From: a bacterium
GTDB lineage: Bacteria; Oederibacteriota; PGYV01; DSBP01
DNA: 27,254 nucleotides
Direction of reading: 5' to 3'
Assembly: GCA_011049465.1 (NCBI GenBank)
Contig: DSBP01000010.1
Coordinates: 1 to 27,254 of the forward strand
Position numbers and translations under genes: made by a program. Positions 1-6,582 of this stretch are shown here, piece after piece; position 1 is the stretch's first letter; the number at the start of each line of letters is the position of its first letter. The notes under the pieces were generated by a model. The model made no database searches. It saw only the letters and a program-made list of their open reading frames with translations, and was not told the DNA's origin.

Positions 1-47
1 CTCCTTCTCACCCGTTGGGTGAATGTATTTAACGCGTTGATAACGTT

Positions 48-76
48 ATTATACATGGATTAAACGGCCTTTTCAA
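48..76 (-). promoter_or_regulatory. Promoter reading left, out of the window
   Basis: On the - strand TTGAAA (76-71) and TATAAT (53-48) are separated by 17 nt, close to the sigma70 consensus. The same strand ends at the window edge with a ribosome site (AAGGAG, positions 6-1). This implies a divergently transcribed gene whose start codon lies just left of position 1. The gene itself is not visible. Confidence 0.55.
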
Positions 77-112
77 TTGTTCCTATTGCGGTTTCTGGGT
101 TATTGATTTCCC

Positions 113-141
113 TTGTCCCCCGCGCCTTTTTACATTATAAT
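113..141 (+). promoter_or_regulatory. Probable uvrA promoter
   Basis: TTGTCC (113-118), a 17-nt spacer and a perfect TATAAT (136-141) lie upstream of uvrA, giving a leader of roughly 55 nt. The -10 is consensus and the -35 matches four of six positions. The opposing promoter at 48-76 makes this a compact divergent control region. Confidence 0.55.
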
Positions 142-173
142 GTTAAACTGGTTTTAGCAGGAGGCTTTTTTTA

Positions 174-187
174 CGCCTGAACAGGCG
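174..187. promoter_or_regulatory. Perfect palindrome in the uvrA leader
   Basis: CGCCTG-AA-CAGGCG is a perfect inverted repeat between the predicted transcription start and the uvrA ribosome site (191-196). It could be an operator, for example for a damage-responsive repressor, or a leader hairpin. It does not match the classical CTG-N10-CAG or GAAC-N4-GTTC LexA boxes, so the regulator is unknown. Confidence 0.35.
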
Positions 188-202
188 GATGAGAGGATGA
201 TT

Positions 203-3025
203 ATGGAAAAATACATTAAGATACGCGGCGCGCGCGAGCATAACCTTAAAAACATTAATCTGGATATTCCACGCGACAGGCTCATTGTAATAACCGGGGT
301 TTCGGGCTCGGGCAAGTCGTCGCTTGCGTTTGACACCATATACGCGGAGGGGCAGCGCCGCTATGTGGAGTCGCTCTCGGCTTACGCGCGGCAGTTTCTC
401 GGCCAGATGAAAAAGCCCGATGTTGACACAATAGACGGGCTTTCGCCGGCAATCGCGATAGAACAAAAGAGCGCGGGCAGCAACCCCCGCTCCACAGTCG
501 GCACAATCACGGAGATATACGATTATTTCCGCCTCCTCTACGCCAGGATAGGCGTGCCTCACTGCCCGCATGACGGCACGCAGATAAAATCCAGGACCGT
601 CCAGCAGATTGTCGACTCCATTATTGAGGCGGGAAAGGGCGAAAAGATATCCATCCTCGCGCCTGTTGTAAGCGGGAGAAAGGGCGAGTATTCAAAGCTC
701 TTCGAGAAGATTAAAAAAGAGGGGTTCTTAAGGGTGCGGCTTGACGGAAAGGTGCTCTCCCTTGATGACAAGATAAAGGTTGAGAAGAACAGGAAGCATA
801 ACCTTGAGATAGTTGTGGACAGGCTTGAGATAAAAGAGGGAATAACGGGAAGGCTGACCCAGTCAGCTGAGCTTGCGCTGAAGCTGTCAGAGGGCGTGCT
901 GATAGTCAACACCGCTTCTACGGGAAAAGACACTCTGTACAGCGAAAAATTATCGTGCGGAAAGTGCGGCTTCTCCATGATAAAGCCCGAGCCGCGCCTC
1001 TTCTCCTTCAACAGCCCCTTTGGGGCATGCACGCAGTGCACGGGGCTGGGGAACAGGGTGGAAGTTGACGAGAAGCTTGTTGTTGACGAGGAGCTCTCGA
1101 TTACAGAGGGGGCGTTAAAGCCATGGACAAACAGGGAGGGGTATTACTGGCATTTGATAACAGGCCTCTCAAAGCACATGGATTTCTCCCTTGCGGTGCC
1201 ATTTAAAAAACTTCCGCAAAAGATAAAGCGCGCCATCCTCTACGGCCTTGACGAGGGGGTCAAATTCCATTACAAGGGCTTCATGTCCGAGTACAAGCAC
1301 TACGGAGAGTTTGAGGGGGTTATACCTTTTCTTGAGCGGCGCTACAAGGAGACGGATACAGAGCGCATCAGGGATGACATCTTCGCCAAATACATGGTGG
1401 AAAAGGAATGCTCGGCCTGCGGGGGCAAAAGGCTCAAACCCGAGGCATTAAGCGTCCTCATACACGGGATGTCAATAATTGACGCGACCTCAATGTCCAT
1501 TGAAAAATCGCTCGCGTTTTTTGAGGGGCTTGAACTCACGAAAAAAGAGGAGCTGATAGCCGTTCAGATTTTAAAGGAGATAAGGGGCAGGCTCAGCTTT
1601 CTCATGAATGTCGGCCTCTCGTACCTGACAATCGAGAGAAAGGCATCCACGCTCTCGGGCGGCGAGTTTCAGAGGATTCATCTCGCGACGCAGATAGGAG
1701 TGGGGCTGATGGGAGTGCTTTACATACTTGACGAGCCGAGTATCGGCCTTCACCAGCGCGACAACCGCAAGCTTCTCGACACGCTGAAAAGCCTGCGCGA
1801 CCTCGGAAACACGGTTATTGTTGTTGAGCACGACGAAGAGACAATCATGAACGCCGACCACATAATTGACATGGGCCCCGGGCCGGGCGTCCATGGCGGC
1901 GAAATTGTCGTTGCGGGAGACATTGAGGAGATAAAGAGGCATAAGTCGTCATTGACCGGCCGTTACATAATGAACAGGGATAAGATTACGATAAAACAGA
2001 AGAAGCGCGGTTTTAAGGGGGTTCTTGAGATTAAGGGCGCGTCAAGCAACAACCTGAAAAAACTTGACGTGAAATTCCCGCTGGGCATGATGATATGCGT
2101 GACCGGCGTCTCGGGCTCGGGCAAATCCTCGCTTATCACCGAGACGCTCTATCCGGCCCTGGCGTATGAGGTTTACAGGGGCGGCTACAGGCCCAAAGGG
2201 TACGATGAGATTAAAGGCTGGCAGCTTGTGGACAAGATAATACAGATTGACCAGTCGCCCATAGGAAGGACGCCGCGCTCAAATCCCGCCACTTATACGG
2301 GGGTATTTACGCACATAAGGGACCTCTTCACATCAACAAAAGAGGCAAAGATAAGGGGTTATCAGCCCGGACGGTTCAGTTTCAATGTAAAGGGAGGCAG
2401 GTGCGAGGCGTGCGCGGGCGACGGAATAATTAAGATTGAGATGCACTTCCTGCCCGATGTCTATGTTCCGTGCGAGGATTGCGGCGGCAGGCGGTACAAC
2501 AGGGAGACGCTTGAGGTACTGTACAAGGAAAAAAACATAGCGGATGTGCTTGACATGAGAGTGGAGGAGGCGCTTGGTTTCTTTGATTCAATTCCCGCGG
2601 CCAAGCGGATACTTGAGACGCTCGACGAGGTGGGGCTGGGATACATAAAGCTCGGCCAGTCCGCGACCACGCTCTCCGGCGGCGAGGCGCAGAGGATAAA
2701 GCTCAGTTCCGAGCTTTGCAAGCGAAGCACGGGAAAATCCTTTTACATTCTTGATGAGCCGACCACCGGGCTCCATTTCGCGGACATAGAAAAACTGCTC
2801 GGCGTCCTGAACAGGCTCGCTGACATGGGGAATACGGTTGTTGTGATAGAGCACAACCTTGATGTCATAAAGAACGCCGACTGGATAATTGACCTCGGCC
2901 CCGAGGGAGGGGACAGGGGAGGATACATAATAGCCGAAGGCGAGCCCGAGGAACTGATGGAGAATAAAAAGTCGTTTACGGGAAAATATCTCAAGGCGCA
3001 TGTGAGGGGAAGGCATAAACTTTAA
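203..3025 (+). CDS. uvrA: Excinuclease ABC subunit A (UvrA)
   Basis: UvrA is the damage-recognition ATPase of nucleotide excision repair; it works as a dimer with UvrB to load repair onto bulky lesions. The 940-aa product has the usual family length and the duplicated ABC architecture. Walker A GVSGSGKSS occurs at residues 32-40 and again at 635-643. Two LSGGE signature motifs are present, each followed by an ILDEP Walker B. Paired-cysteine zinc modules (CGKC...CTQC in the first half, CEAC...CEDC in the second) are intact. An in-frame ATG at 197 abuts the GAGAGG ribosome site with no spacing, so the ATG at 203, with a 6-nt spacing, is the more likely start. It is monocistronic as far as can be seen, with its own promoter and leader palindrome. 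A hairpin overlaps its stop codon. Confidence 0.97.
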   Translation: MEKYIKIRGAREHNLKNINLDIPRDRLIVITGVSGSGKSSLAFDTIYAEGQRRYVESLSAYARQFLGQMKKPDVDTIDGLSPAIAIEQKSAGSNPRSTVGTITEIYDYFRLLYARIGVPHCPHDGTQIKSRTVQQIVDSIIEAGKGEKISILAPVVSGRKGEYSKLFEKIKKEGFLRVRLDGKVLSLDDKIKVEKNRKHNLEIVVDRLEIKEGITGRLTQSAELALKLSEGVLIVNTASTGKDTLYSEKLSCGKCGFSMIKPEPRLFSFNSPFGACTQCTGLGNRVEVDEKLVVDEELSITEGALKPWTNREGYYWHLITGLSKHMDFSLAVPFKKLPQKIKRAILYGLDEGVKFHYKGFMSEYKHYGEFEGVIPFLERRYKETDTERIRDDIFAKYMVEKECSACGGKRLKPEALSVLIHGMSIIDATSMSIEKSLAFFEGLELTKKEELIAVQILKEIRGRLSFLMNVGLSYLTIERKASTLSGGEFQRIHLATQIGVGLMGVLYILDEPSIGLHQRDNRKLLDTLKSLRDLGNTVIVVEHDEETIMNADHIIDMGPGPGVHGGEIVVAGDIEEIKRHKSSLTGRYIMNRDKITIKQKKRGFKGVLEIKGASSNNLKKLDVKFPLGMMICVTGVSGSGKSSLITETLYPALAYEVYRGGYRPKGYDEIKGWQLVDKIIQIDQSPIGRTPRSNPATYTGVFTHIRDLFTSTKEAKIRGYQPGRFSFNVKGGRCEACAGDGIIKIEMHFLPDVYVPCEDCGGRRYNRETLEVLYKEKNIADVLDMRVEEALGFFDSIPAAKRILETLDEVGLGYIKLGQSATTLSGGEAQRIKLSSELCKRSTGKSFYILDEPTTGLHFADIEKLLGVLNRLADMGNTVVVIEHNLDVIKNADWIIDLGPEGGDRGGYIIAEGEPEELMENKKSFTGKYLKAHVRGRHKL

Positions 3026-3046
3026 ACTGAAAACAGTTTAAAGTTT
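3017..3046. repeat. Perfect 13-bp hairpin across the uvrA stop
   Basis: AAACTTTAAACTG (3017-3029), a 4-nt A loop and CAGTTTAAAGTTT (3034-3046) form a perfect inverted repeat that includes the uvrA stop codon. The stem is AT-rich and has no following T run, so it is not a classical intrinsic terminator. It may still mark the end of the transcript. It runs directly into the first AT-rich repeat unit (3044-3066). Confidence 0.6.
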
Positions 3047-3084
3047 GAATTTGCAATTTGCAAGTGAGTGCGAACACAGGTAGA

Positions 3085-3164
3085 GCAATTTGGAATTTTG
3101 AATTTGTAATTTACAAGTGGACGGCAAAAAGAAACGAATCGGTTTTTGCAGGCGGCTAAACAAC
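3085..3164 (+). repeat. 80-bp direct repeat, copy 1
   Basis: This unit begins GCAATTTGGAATTTTGAATT and ends GGCTAAACAAC. It matches 3413-3492 at 75 of 80 positions by eye, without gaps. The first half is AT-rich and belongs to the dispersed repeat family; the second half is a purine-rich segment ending in GGTTTTTGCAG. It forms the left border of the cassette. Confidence 0.85.
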
Positions 3165-3193
3165 TTTTGCCCCAACACGCACTGACGCAGGAC

Positions 3194-3394
3194 GGGGCTG
3201 GCAGTGGAAAATTTCGTCGAGAACCCAGGGCGCGTCTGCGCTGCGCGCTATTCAACGCCGGCCCAAACATCAAAGCACATCAGCATTCAAACCGCACTAA
3301 AACCTGCGAAAGCCTAATCGCGTATGTTCACGAGTCATCATCTGACCGGGCTCGCCGCCGATGTAAATCGGCGAAATTTTCCGCTGCCAGCCCC
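3194..3394. repeat. Inverted-repeat element, 23-bp arms
   Basis: The left arm (3194-3216, starting GGGGCTGGCAG) and right arm (3372-3394, ending CTGCCAGCCCC) are reverse complements at 22 of 23 positions, with a further partial match outward. They enclose 155 bp that codes for nothing recognisable but can fold locally. The arrangement resembles a MITE-like or structured non-coding element nested between the two 80-bp direct repeats. No target-site duplication could be assigned. Confidence 0.7.
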
Positions 3395-3412
3395 GGCCAA
3401 CCTCAAGTAACG

Positions 3413-3492
3413 GCAATTTGGAATTTTGAATTTGTAATTTACAAGTGGACGGCGAAAAGAAACGAGCCGGTTTTTGCAGCCTGCTAAACAAC
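3413..3492 (+). repeat. 80-bp direct repeat, copy 2
   Basis: Second copy of the unit at 3085-3164, in the same orientation, with five substitutions and no length change. It lies 18 bp beyond the right inverted-repeat arm, forming the right border of the cassette, and is followed at once by a further AT-rich repeat cluster. Confidence 0.85.
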
Positions 3493-3503
3493 CAAGCGGG
3501 GCA

Positions 3504-3571
3504 ATTTACAATTTTGAATTTGCAGCGGAGGCTTTAACTTGCAAATTGTAAATTGTAAATTCAAAATTTTT
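3504..3571. repeat. AT-rich repeat units in opposite orientation
   Basis: A forward unit (TTTTGAATTTGCA, about 3510-3524) is followed after about 15 bp by an inverted, slightly longer unit (TGCAAATTGTAAATTGTAAA onward, about 3540-3570). GGGGC and GCCCC lie at the outer edges. The pair could form a long weak stem. It ends just before the probable tRNA promoter. Confidence 0.5.
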
Positions 3572-3588
3572 TCCGCCCCATTTTCTTA

Positions 3589-3617
3589 TTGATGTTTCCG
3601 CGGTTTTGTATTAATAT
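3589..3617 (+). promoter_or_regulatory. Possible tRNA-Val promoter
   Basis: TTGATG (3589-3594), a 17-nt spacer and TAATAT (3612-3617) lie about 27 nt before the tRNA 5' end. Each hexamer matches the consensus at four of six positions, so this is a moderate candidate chosen by position. Confidence 0.35.
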
Positions 3618-3643
3618 TCTTCTGCTCAACGGCGGTAAAAGAT

Positions 3644-3720
3644 GGGCGCGTAGCTCAGTTGGTTAGAGTACTAGCTCGACAAGCTAGGTGTCACTGGTTC
3701 GAGTCCAGTCGCGCCCACCA
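3644..3720 (+). tRNA. tRNA-Val, anticodon GAC
   Basis: A complete cloverleaf can be drawn. The acceptor GGGCGCG/CGCGCCC is fully paired. The D stem is GCTC/GAGT with a G-T pair. The anticodon stem CTAGC/GCTAG encloses the loop TCGACAA. The T arm ACTGG-TTCGAGT-CCAGT is perfect. The discriminator A and CCA are encoded. Reading the 7-nt loop gives anticodon GAC at 34-36 (Val, GUC/GUU codons). Position 33, almost always U, is C here. The outer loop bases T32 and A38 could also pair and shorten the loop. Length is 77 nt. Confidence 0.9.
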
Positions 3721-3744
3721 TTACCGGCATTGCCAAATTCGTCC

Positions 3745-3773
3745 TTGTAAAACCCCACTCTTTATTGTATAAA
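3745..3773 (+). promoter_or_regulatory. Promoter of the LUD-GH2-CCA-nitroreductase-GH16 operon
   Basis: TTGTAA (3745-3750) and TATAAA (3768-3773) are separated by 17 nt, between the tRNA and the LUD-domain gene. The five following genes have gaps of 0-26 nt and no internal terminator, so this is the likely operon promoter. Confidence 0.5.
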
Positions 3774-3835
3774 TAGTGTGTTTGGCGGGCGCGGGCGGGT
3801 AAATAATGATGCTATGGGCCATAATTGGAGGCGTT

Positions 3836-4429
3836 ATGTTAAAGGGAATAGAGAAAAAGATAGATGTTGTCATAGAAAACCTGAGAAAAAACCACTTCAA
3901 GGTCATAAACACAGAGACTCCTGCGGAGGCAAAAGAGGAGGTTTTAAAGCTTGTGGCAGAGGGGGATGTTGTGGGCGTGGGCGGGTCCATGACAATACGC
4001 TCAATCGACATAATTGACGAGCTTATTAACGCGGGAAACAGGGTAATACACCACTGGCTGCCAAAGACCTTTATTGATGAGATAAGGGACGCCAGGCGGA
4101 GGGCGGTCCGTGTCTCCGATGTCTACCTGACAAGCACCAACGCGATTACGCTTGATGGTGAACTGGTCAATATGGACACATACGGCAACAGGGCAGCGGG
4201 CATGATATACGGCCCGCCAAAGGTCATAATAGTCGCGGGTTACAACAAGATAGTCAGGAATGTTGAGGAGGCGTTTAAGAGGATAAGGTCCGAGACTGCC
4301 GTAAAAAACGCGGAGCGCCTCGGAATTGACGCCCCGGAAAACCTGACAAAAATCGCCGCGATAATGTATCAGAAACCGAATGATACGGACATTACGATAG
4401 TGCTTGTCAACGCGGAGCTCGGGCTTTAA
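3836..4429 (+). CDS. LUD-domain protein (LutC/YkgG-like, DUF162)
   Basis: A 197-aa single-domain protein of the LUD family, named for LutB/LutC of the lactate-utilisation complex and structurally related to 5-formyltetrahydrofolate cyclo-ligase-like folds. The small stand-alone bacterial versions have no proven reaction. Visible hallmarks are GVGGSMT at about residues 47-53 followed by an amphipathic helix, the TSTNAIT/DGELVNMD segment near the middle, and the conserved NRAAGMIYGPPKVIIVAG stretch. The frame stays open upstream to an ATG at 3806, but GGAGG lies just before the ATG at 3836, which is preferred. No lutA or lutB partner is nearby, so a role in lactate oxidation is not supported by context. 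It is the first gene of the operon. Confidence 0.8.
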   Translation: MLKGIEKKIDVVIENLRKNHFKVINTETPAEAKEEVLKLVAEGDVVGVGGSMTIRSIDIIDELINAGNRVIHHWLPKTFIDEIRDARRRAVRVSDVYLTSTNAITLDGELVNMDTYGNRAAGMIYGPPKVIIVAGYNKIVRNVEEAFKRIRSETAVKNAERLGIDAPENLTKIAAIMYQKPNDTDITIVLVNAELGL

Positions 4430-4455
4430 AAAAAACAGCGGAAAAGGGAGCGGCG

Positions 4456-6564
4456 ATGGATAAAAAAACAGTCCTTAACGGCAGGTGGGGTTTTGCCGGA
4501 AGAGGGAATAAAACAACAATTAACGTGCCGGCGAACTGGTATCTTGAAGGCCGTGATTTCGCGGGCGAAGCTGTTTACAGCCGGGAATTCAGGATAAAAA
4601 AGAGGGCGGACAGGAGGTATTTTATATGCTTTAAGGGCGTTGATTACTTTGCGGATGTTTATATAAACTCAAAAAAGGCGGGCGCGCACGAGGGTTATTT
4701 TCAGGAGTTCAGGTTTGACATAACAGGGCTCATAAAAGACGGGCTGAACGAGGCGCGTGTTGCCGTCAATTCCCCGAAAGAAGACATCAAAATATGGCCC
4801 GACAAAAAGATACTCATAAAGGGAATATTCAATCATCATGACGCCAGGCCGGGTTCGTGGGACCCGCGCTATGGACAGGACAGGAACACGGGCGGCATCT
4901 GGAATGATGTTTATATAAAAGAGTGCGCGGCAGTGGAGGTTGAAAGGGTAAAAATAACGCCGCAGCTTAAGAGCGACGGCGTGTGGAACGTGACAGCCGA
5001 GCTCTTTATCAACAACTACTCGCAGTCATACGAAGACGCGGTTATTGAAGCGGCTGTCAGCCCGCATAATTTCAAGGGCAAAAGAATCAAAATATCCAAA
5101 AAAACAGGGTTAACCCCGGGCTTAAACAGGGTAATTGTATCCCGCGACATGGCGTCGCCGAAACTCTGGTGGACATGGGACATGGGCGCCCGGAACCTCT
5201 ATTCGTTTGATTGCGCGGTTGAGGCGGCCGGCGCGAAGAGCGCGTGGTCGGATACATTCGGAATCAGGGAGTTTAAAAGAGGCGGGGACAAATGCTGGTA
5301 CCTGAACGGGAAGAGAATATTCCTGAGAGGAAGCAACATTATACCGGTTCAGTTCCTGTCGGAGTATTCGGATAAAATGATTAAAAGGGACGCGGCTCTC
5401 ATAAGGGAAGCCAATCTTAATATGATACGCGTCCACGCGCACGTCAACAGGCAGGAGTTTTACAGGGAGCTTGACCGCGAGGGCATAATGGTGTGGCAGG
5501 ATTTCGCGCTCCAGTGGGGGTATGAGACGTCAGGAAGCTTCATGGAGAACGCCTCTTCGCAGATAAAAGACATGGTAAACCTGTTTTATAACCGCCCCTC
5601 GATAGTGCTCTGGTGCTGCCATAATGAGCCGTGGGTCAATGAAAAACAGCTTGACCCTGTCCTGAAAAAGAGGGCGGCAGAAGAGGACCCTGTCAGGGTT
5701 ATTGAGGAGGCATCTGATTTCAAGCAGCACCATTATCCGGGCTGGTATTATGATTACACGGGCGCGAACACGCAGCAGTCGCTTGAGACCACAAAAACCC
5801 CGTTCATAGTGACCGAATACGGCGCGCAGGCCCTGCCTTGTCTTGAGACGATGAAGAAGATATTCGCCGGCGGCGGGCTGTGGCCGCCTGACTGGAAAAA
5901 ATGGGCGTATCACGACTTCCAGTATGAGCAGACATTCAATATCGCGGGCGTCAGGCAGGGGGATTCAATAGAGGAGTTTGTGGAAAATTCGCAGCAATAC
6001 CAGGCGGCCCTCATCAAAGAACTGACAGAACTCTACAGGCTCGCCAGATATCAGTACCTGAACGGCCTGCTCCATTTCATGATGGTTGAATGCTGGCCCT
6101 CGATAACATGGGCCGTGGTTGATTATTACAGGTTGCCCAAAAAGGGTTTTTACGCGCTCAAAGAGGCGATGCAGCCCATATATCCGGGCTACAGGCTGAT
6201 GACAAAAAAGATTTCAAAGGGCGGCCAGATAGGCTGGGGCATGTTGTGGCGCATGATGTTCTTCATAAATGACACCCATTGTGCCGTTAAAAACGCGAGG
6301 GTAAAGGTTGTGATAACCGACGGCGCGGGCAGGGCCTATTTCAATAAATCCAAAACCGCCGGAATAATAGAGGCGGATTCGATATCAACCCCGTTTGAGG
6401 CCGGGTCAAAGGACTCAAAAGACAACGACAACCTGAAGGTGCCGGAAAAATGCGCCGCGGGCACTCACACGATACACATAACGCTCGCGTCGGCAAAAGG
6501 CAGGGTGATAGCCTCAAATTCCTATTCTTTTACGGTCACGGAAAAACCCGATGACAAATCCTGA
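4456..6564 (+). CDS. Glycoside hydrolase family 2 beta-glycosidase
   Basis: A 702-aa retaining exo-beta-glycosidase of the GH2 type (beta-galactosidase, beta-mannosidase and exo-glucosaminidase relatives). The N-terminal sugar-binding jelly roll contains FKGVDYFADVYINSKKAG and DRNTGGIWNDVYIKE. Next come an Ig-like domain (about 160-275) and the TIM barrel, which begins near WYLNGKRIFLRGSN. In the barrel E391 of HNEPW is the expected acid/base and E454 of TEYGAQALP the expected nucleophile. A further Ig-like domain ends the protein. There is no signal peptide, so it should act in the cytoplasm on imported oligosaccharides. Substrate cannot be read from sequence; the WDPRYGQDRNTGG context is shared with mannosidase and glucosaminidase branches. 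The start has GGGAG five bases upstream. The secreted GH16 enzyme in the same operon suggests a common beta-glucan theme. Confidence 0.85.
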   Translation: MDKKTVLNGRWGFAGRGNKTTINVPANWYLEGRDFAGEAVYSREFRIKKRADRRYFICFKGVDYFADVYINSKKAGAHEGYFQEFRFDITGLIKDGLNEARVAVNSPKEDIKIWPDKKILIKGIFNHHDARPGSWDPRYGQDRNTGGIWNDVYIKECAAVEVERVKITPQLKSDGVWNVTAELFINNYSQSYEDAVIEAAVSPHNFKGKRIKISKKTGLTPGLNRVIVSRDMASPKLWWTWDMGARNLYSFDCAVEAAGAKSAWSDTFGIREFKRGGDKCWYLNGKRIFLRGSNIIPVQFLSEYSDKMIKRDAALIREANLNMIRVHAHVNRQEFYRELDREGIMVWQDFALQWGYETSGSFMENASSQIKDMVNLFYNRPSIVLWCCHNEPWVNEKQLDPVLKKRAAEEDPVRVIEEASDFKQHHYPGWYYDYTGANTQQSLETTKTPFIVTEYGAQALPCLETMKKIFAGGGLWPPDWKKWAYHDFQYEQTFNIAGVRQGDSIEEFVENSQQYQAALIKELTELYRLARYQYLNGLLHFMMVECWPSITWAVVDYYRLPKKGFYALKEAMQPIYPGYRLMTKKISKGGQIGWGMLWRMMFFINDTHCAVKNARVKVVITDGAGRAYFNKSKTAGIIEADSISTPFEAGSKDSKDNDNLKVPEKCAAGTHTIHITLASAKGRVIASNSYSFTVTEKPDDKS

Positions 6565-6582
6565 CAAAGCGGCGGCGCTGAA

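Larger units (their letters stand above)
3026..3643. other. Gene-free repeat region between uvrA and tRNA-Val
   Basis: About 620 bp without a credible gene. Open frames on both strands lack ribosome sites, recognisable domains and normal codon use, and they translate the repeats themselves. The region holds AT-rich units related to TTTTGAATTTGYAATTTRCA at about 3044, 3095, 3423, 3510 and, inverted, 3540-3570. It also holds two 80-bp direct repeats, a 23-bp inverted repeat, and a small hairpin CGCCGAT-GTAA-ATCGGCG at 3356-3373. It appears to be a non-coding repeat cluster. Confidence 0.7.

Noticed and set aside
154..571. Long - strand frames opposite the uvrA start
   Set aside because: They are antisense shadows of a fully conserved UvrA and lack ribosome sites; the same holds for the antisense frames opposite fabF, ppdK and the nucleotidyltransferase fusion.
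3150..3400. Integron attC sites around the TAAACAAC ends of the 80-bp repeats
   Set aside because: TAAACAAC resembles attC edges loosely, but RYYYAAC and GTTRRRY pairs at fitting distances were not found and there is no integrase.
3146..3487. 113-codon + strand frame and overlapping - strand frames in the uvrA-tRNA gap
   Set aside because: They run through the direct and inverted repeats, have no ribosome site or recognisable domain, and translate the AT-rich units as QIQNSK-like text on the - strand. They are repeat shadows.
3085..3492. CRISPR array
   Set aside because: Only two long, AT-rich repeats, separated by about 250 bp with a nested inverted repeat; there is no regular 25-40-bp repeat and spacer pattern and no cas gene.
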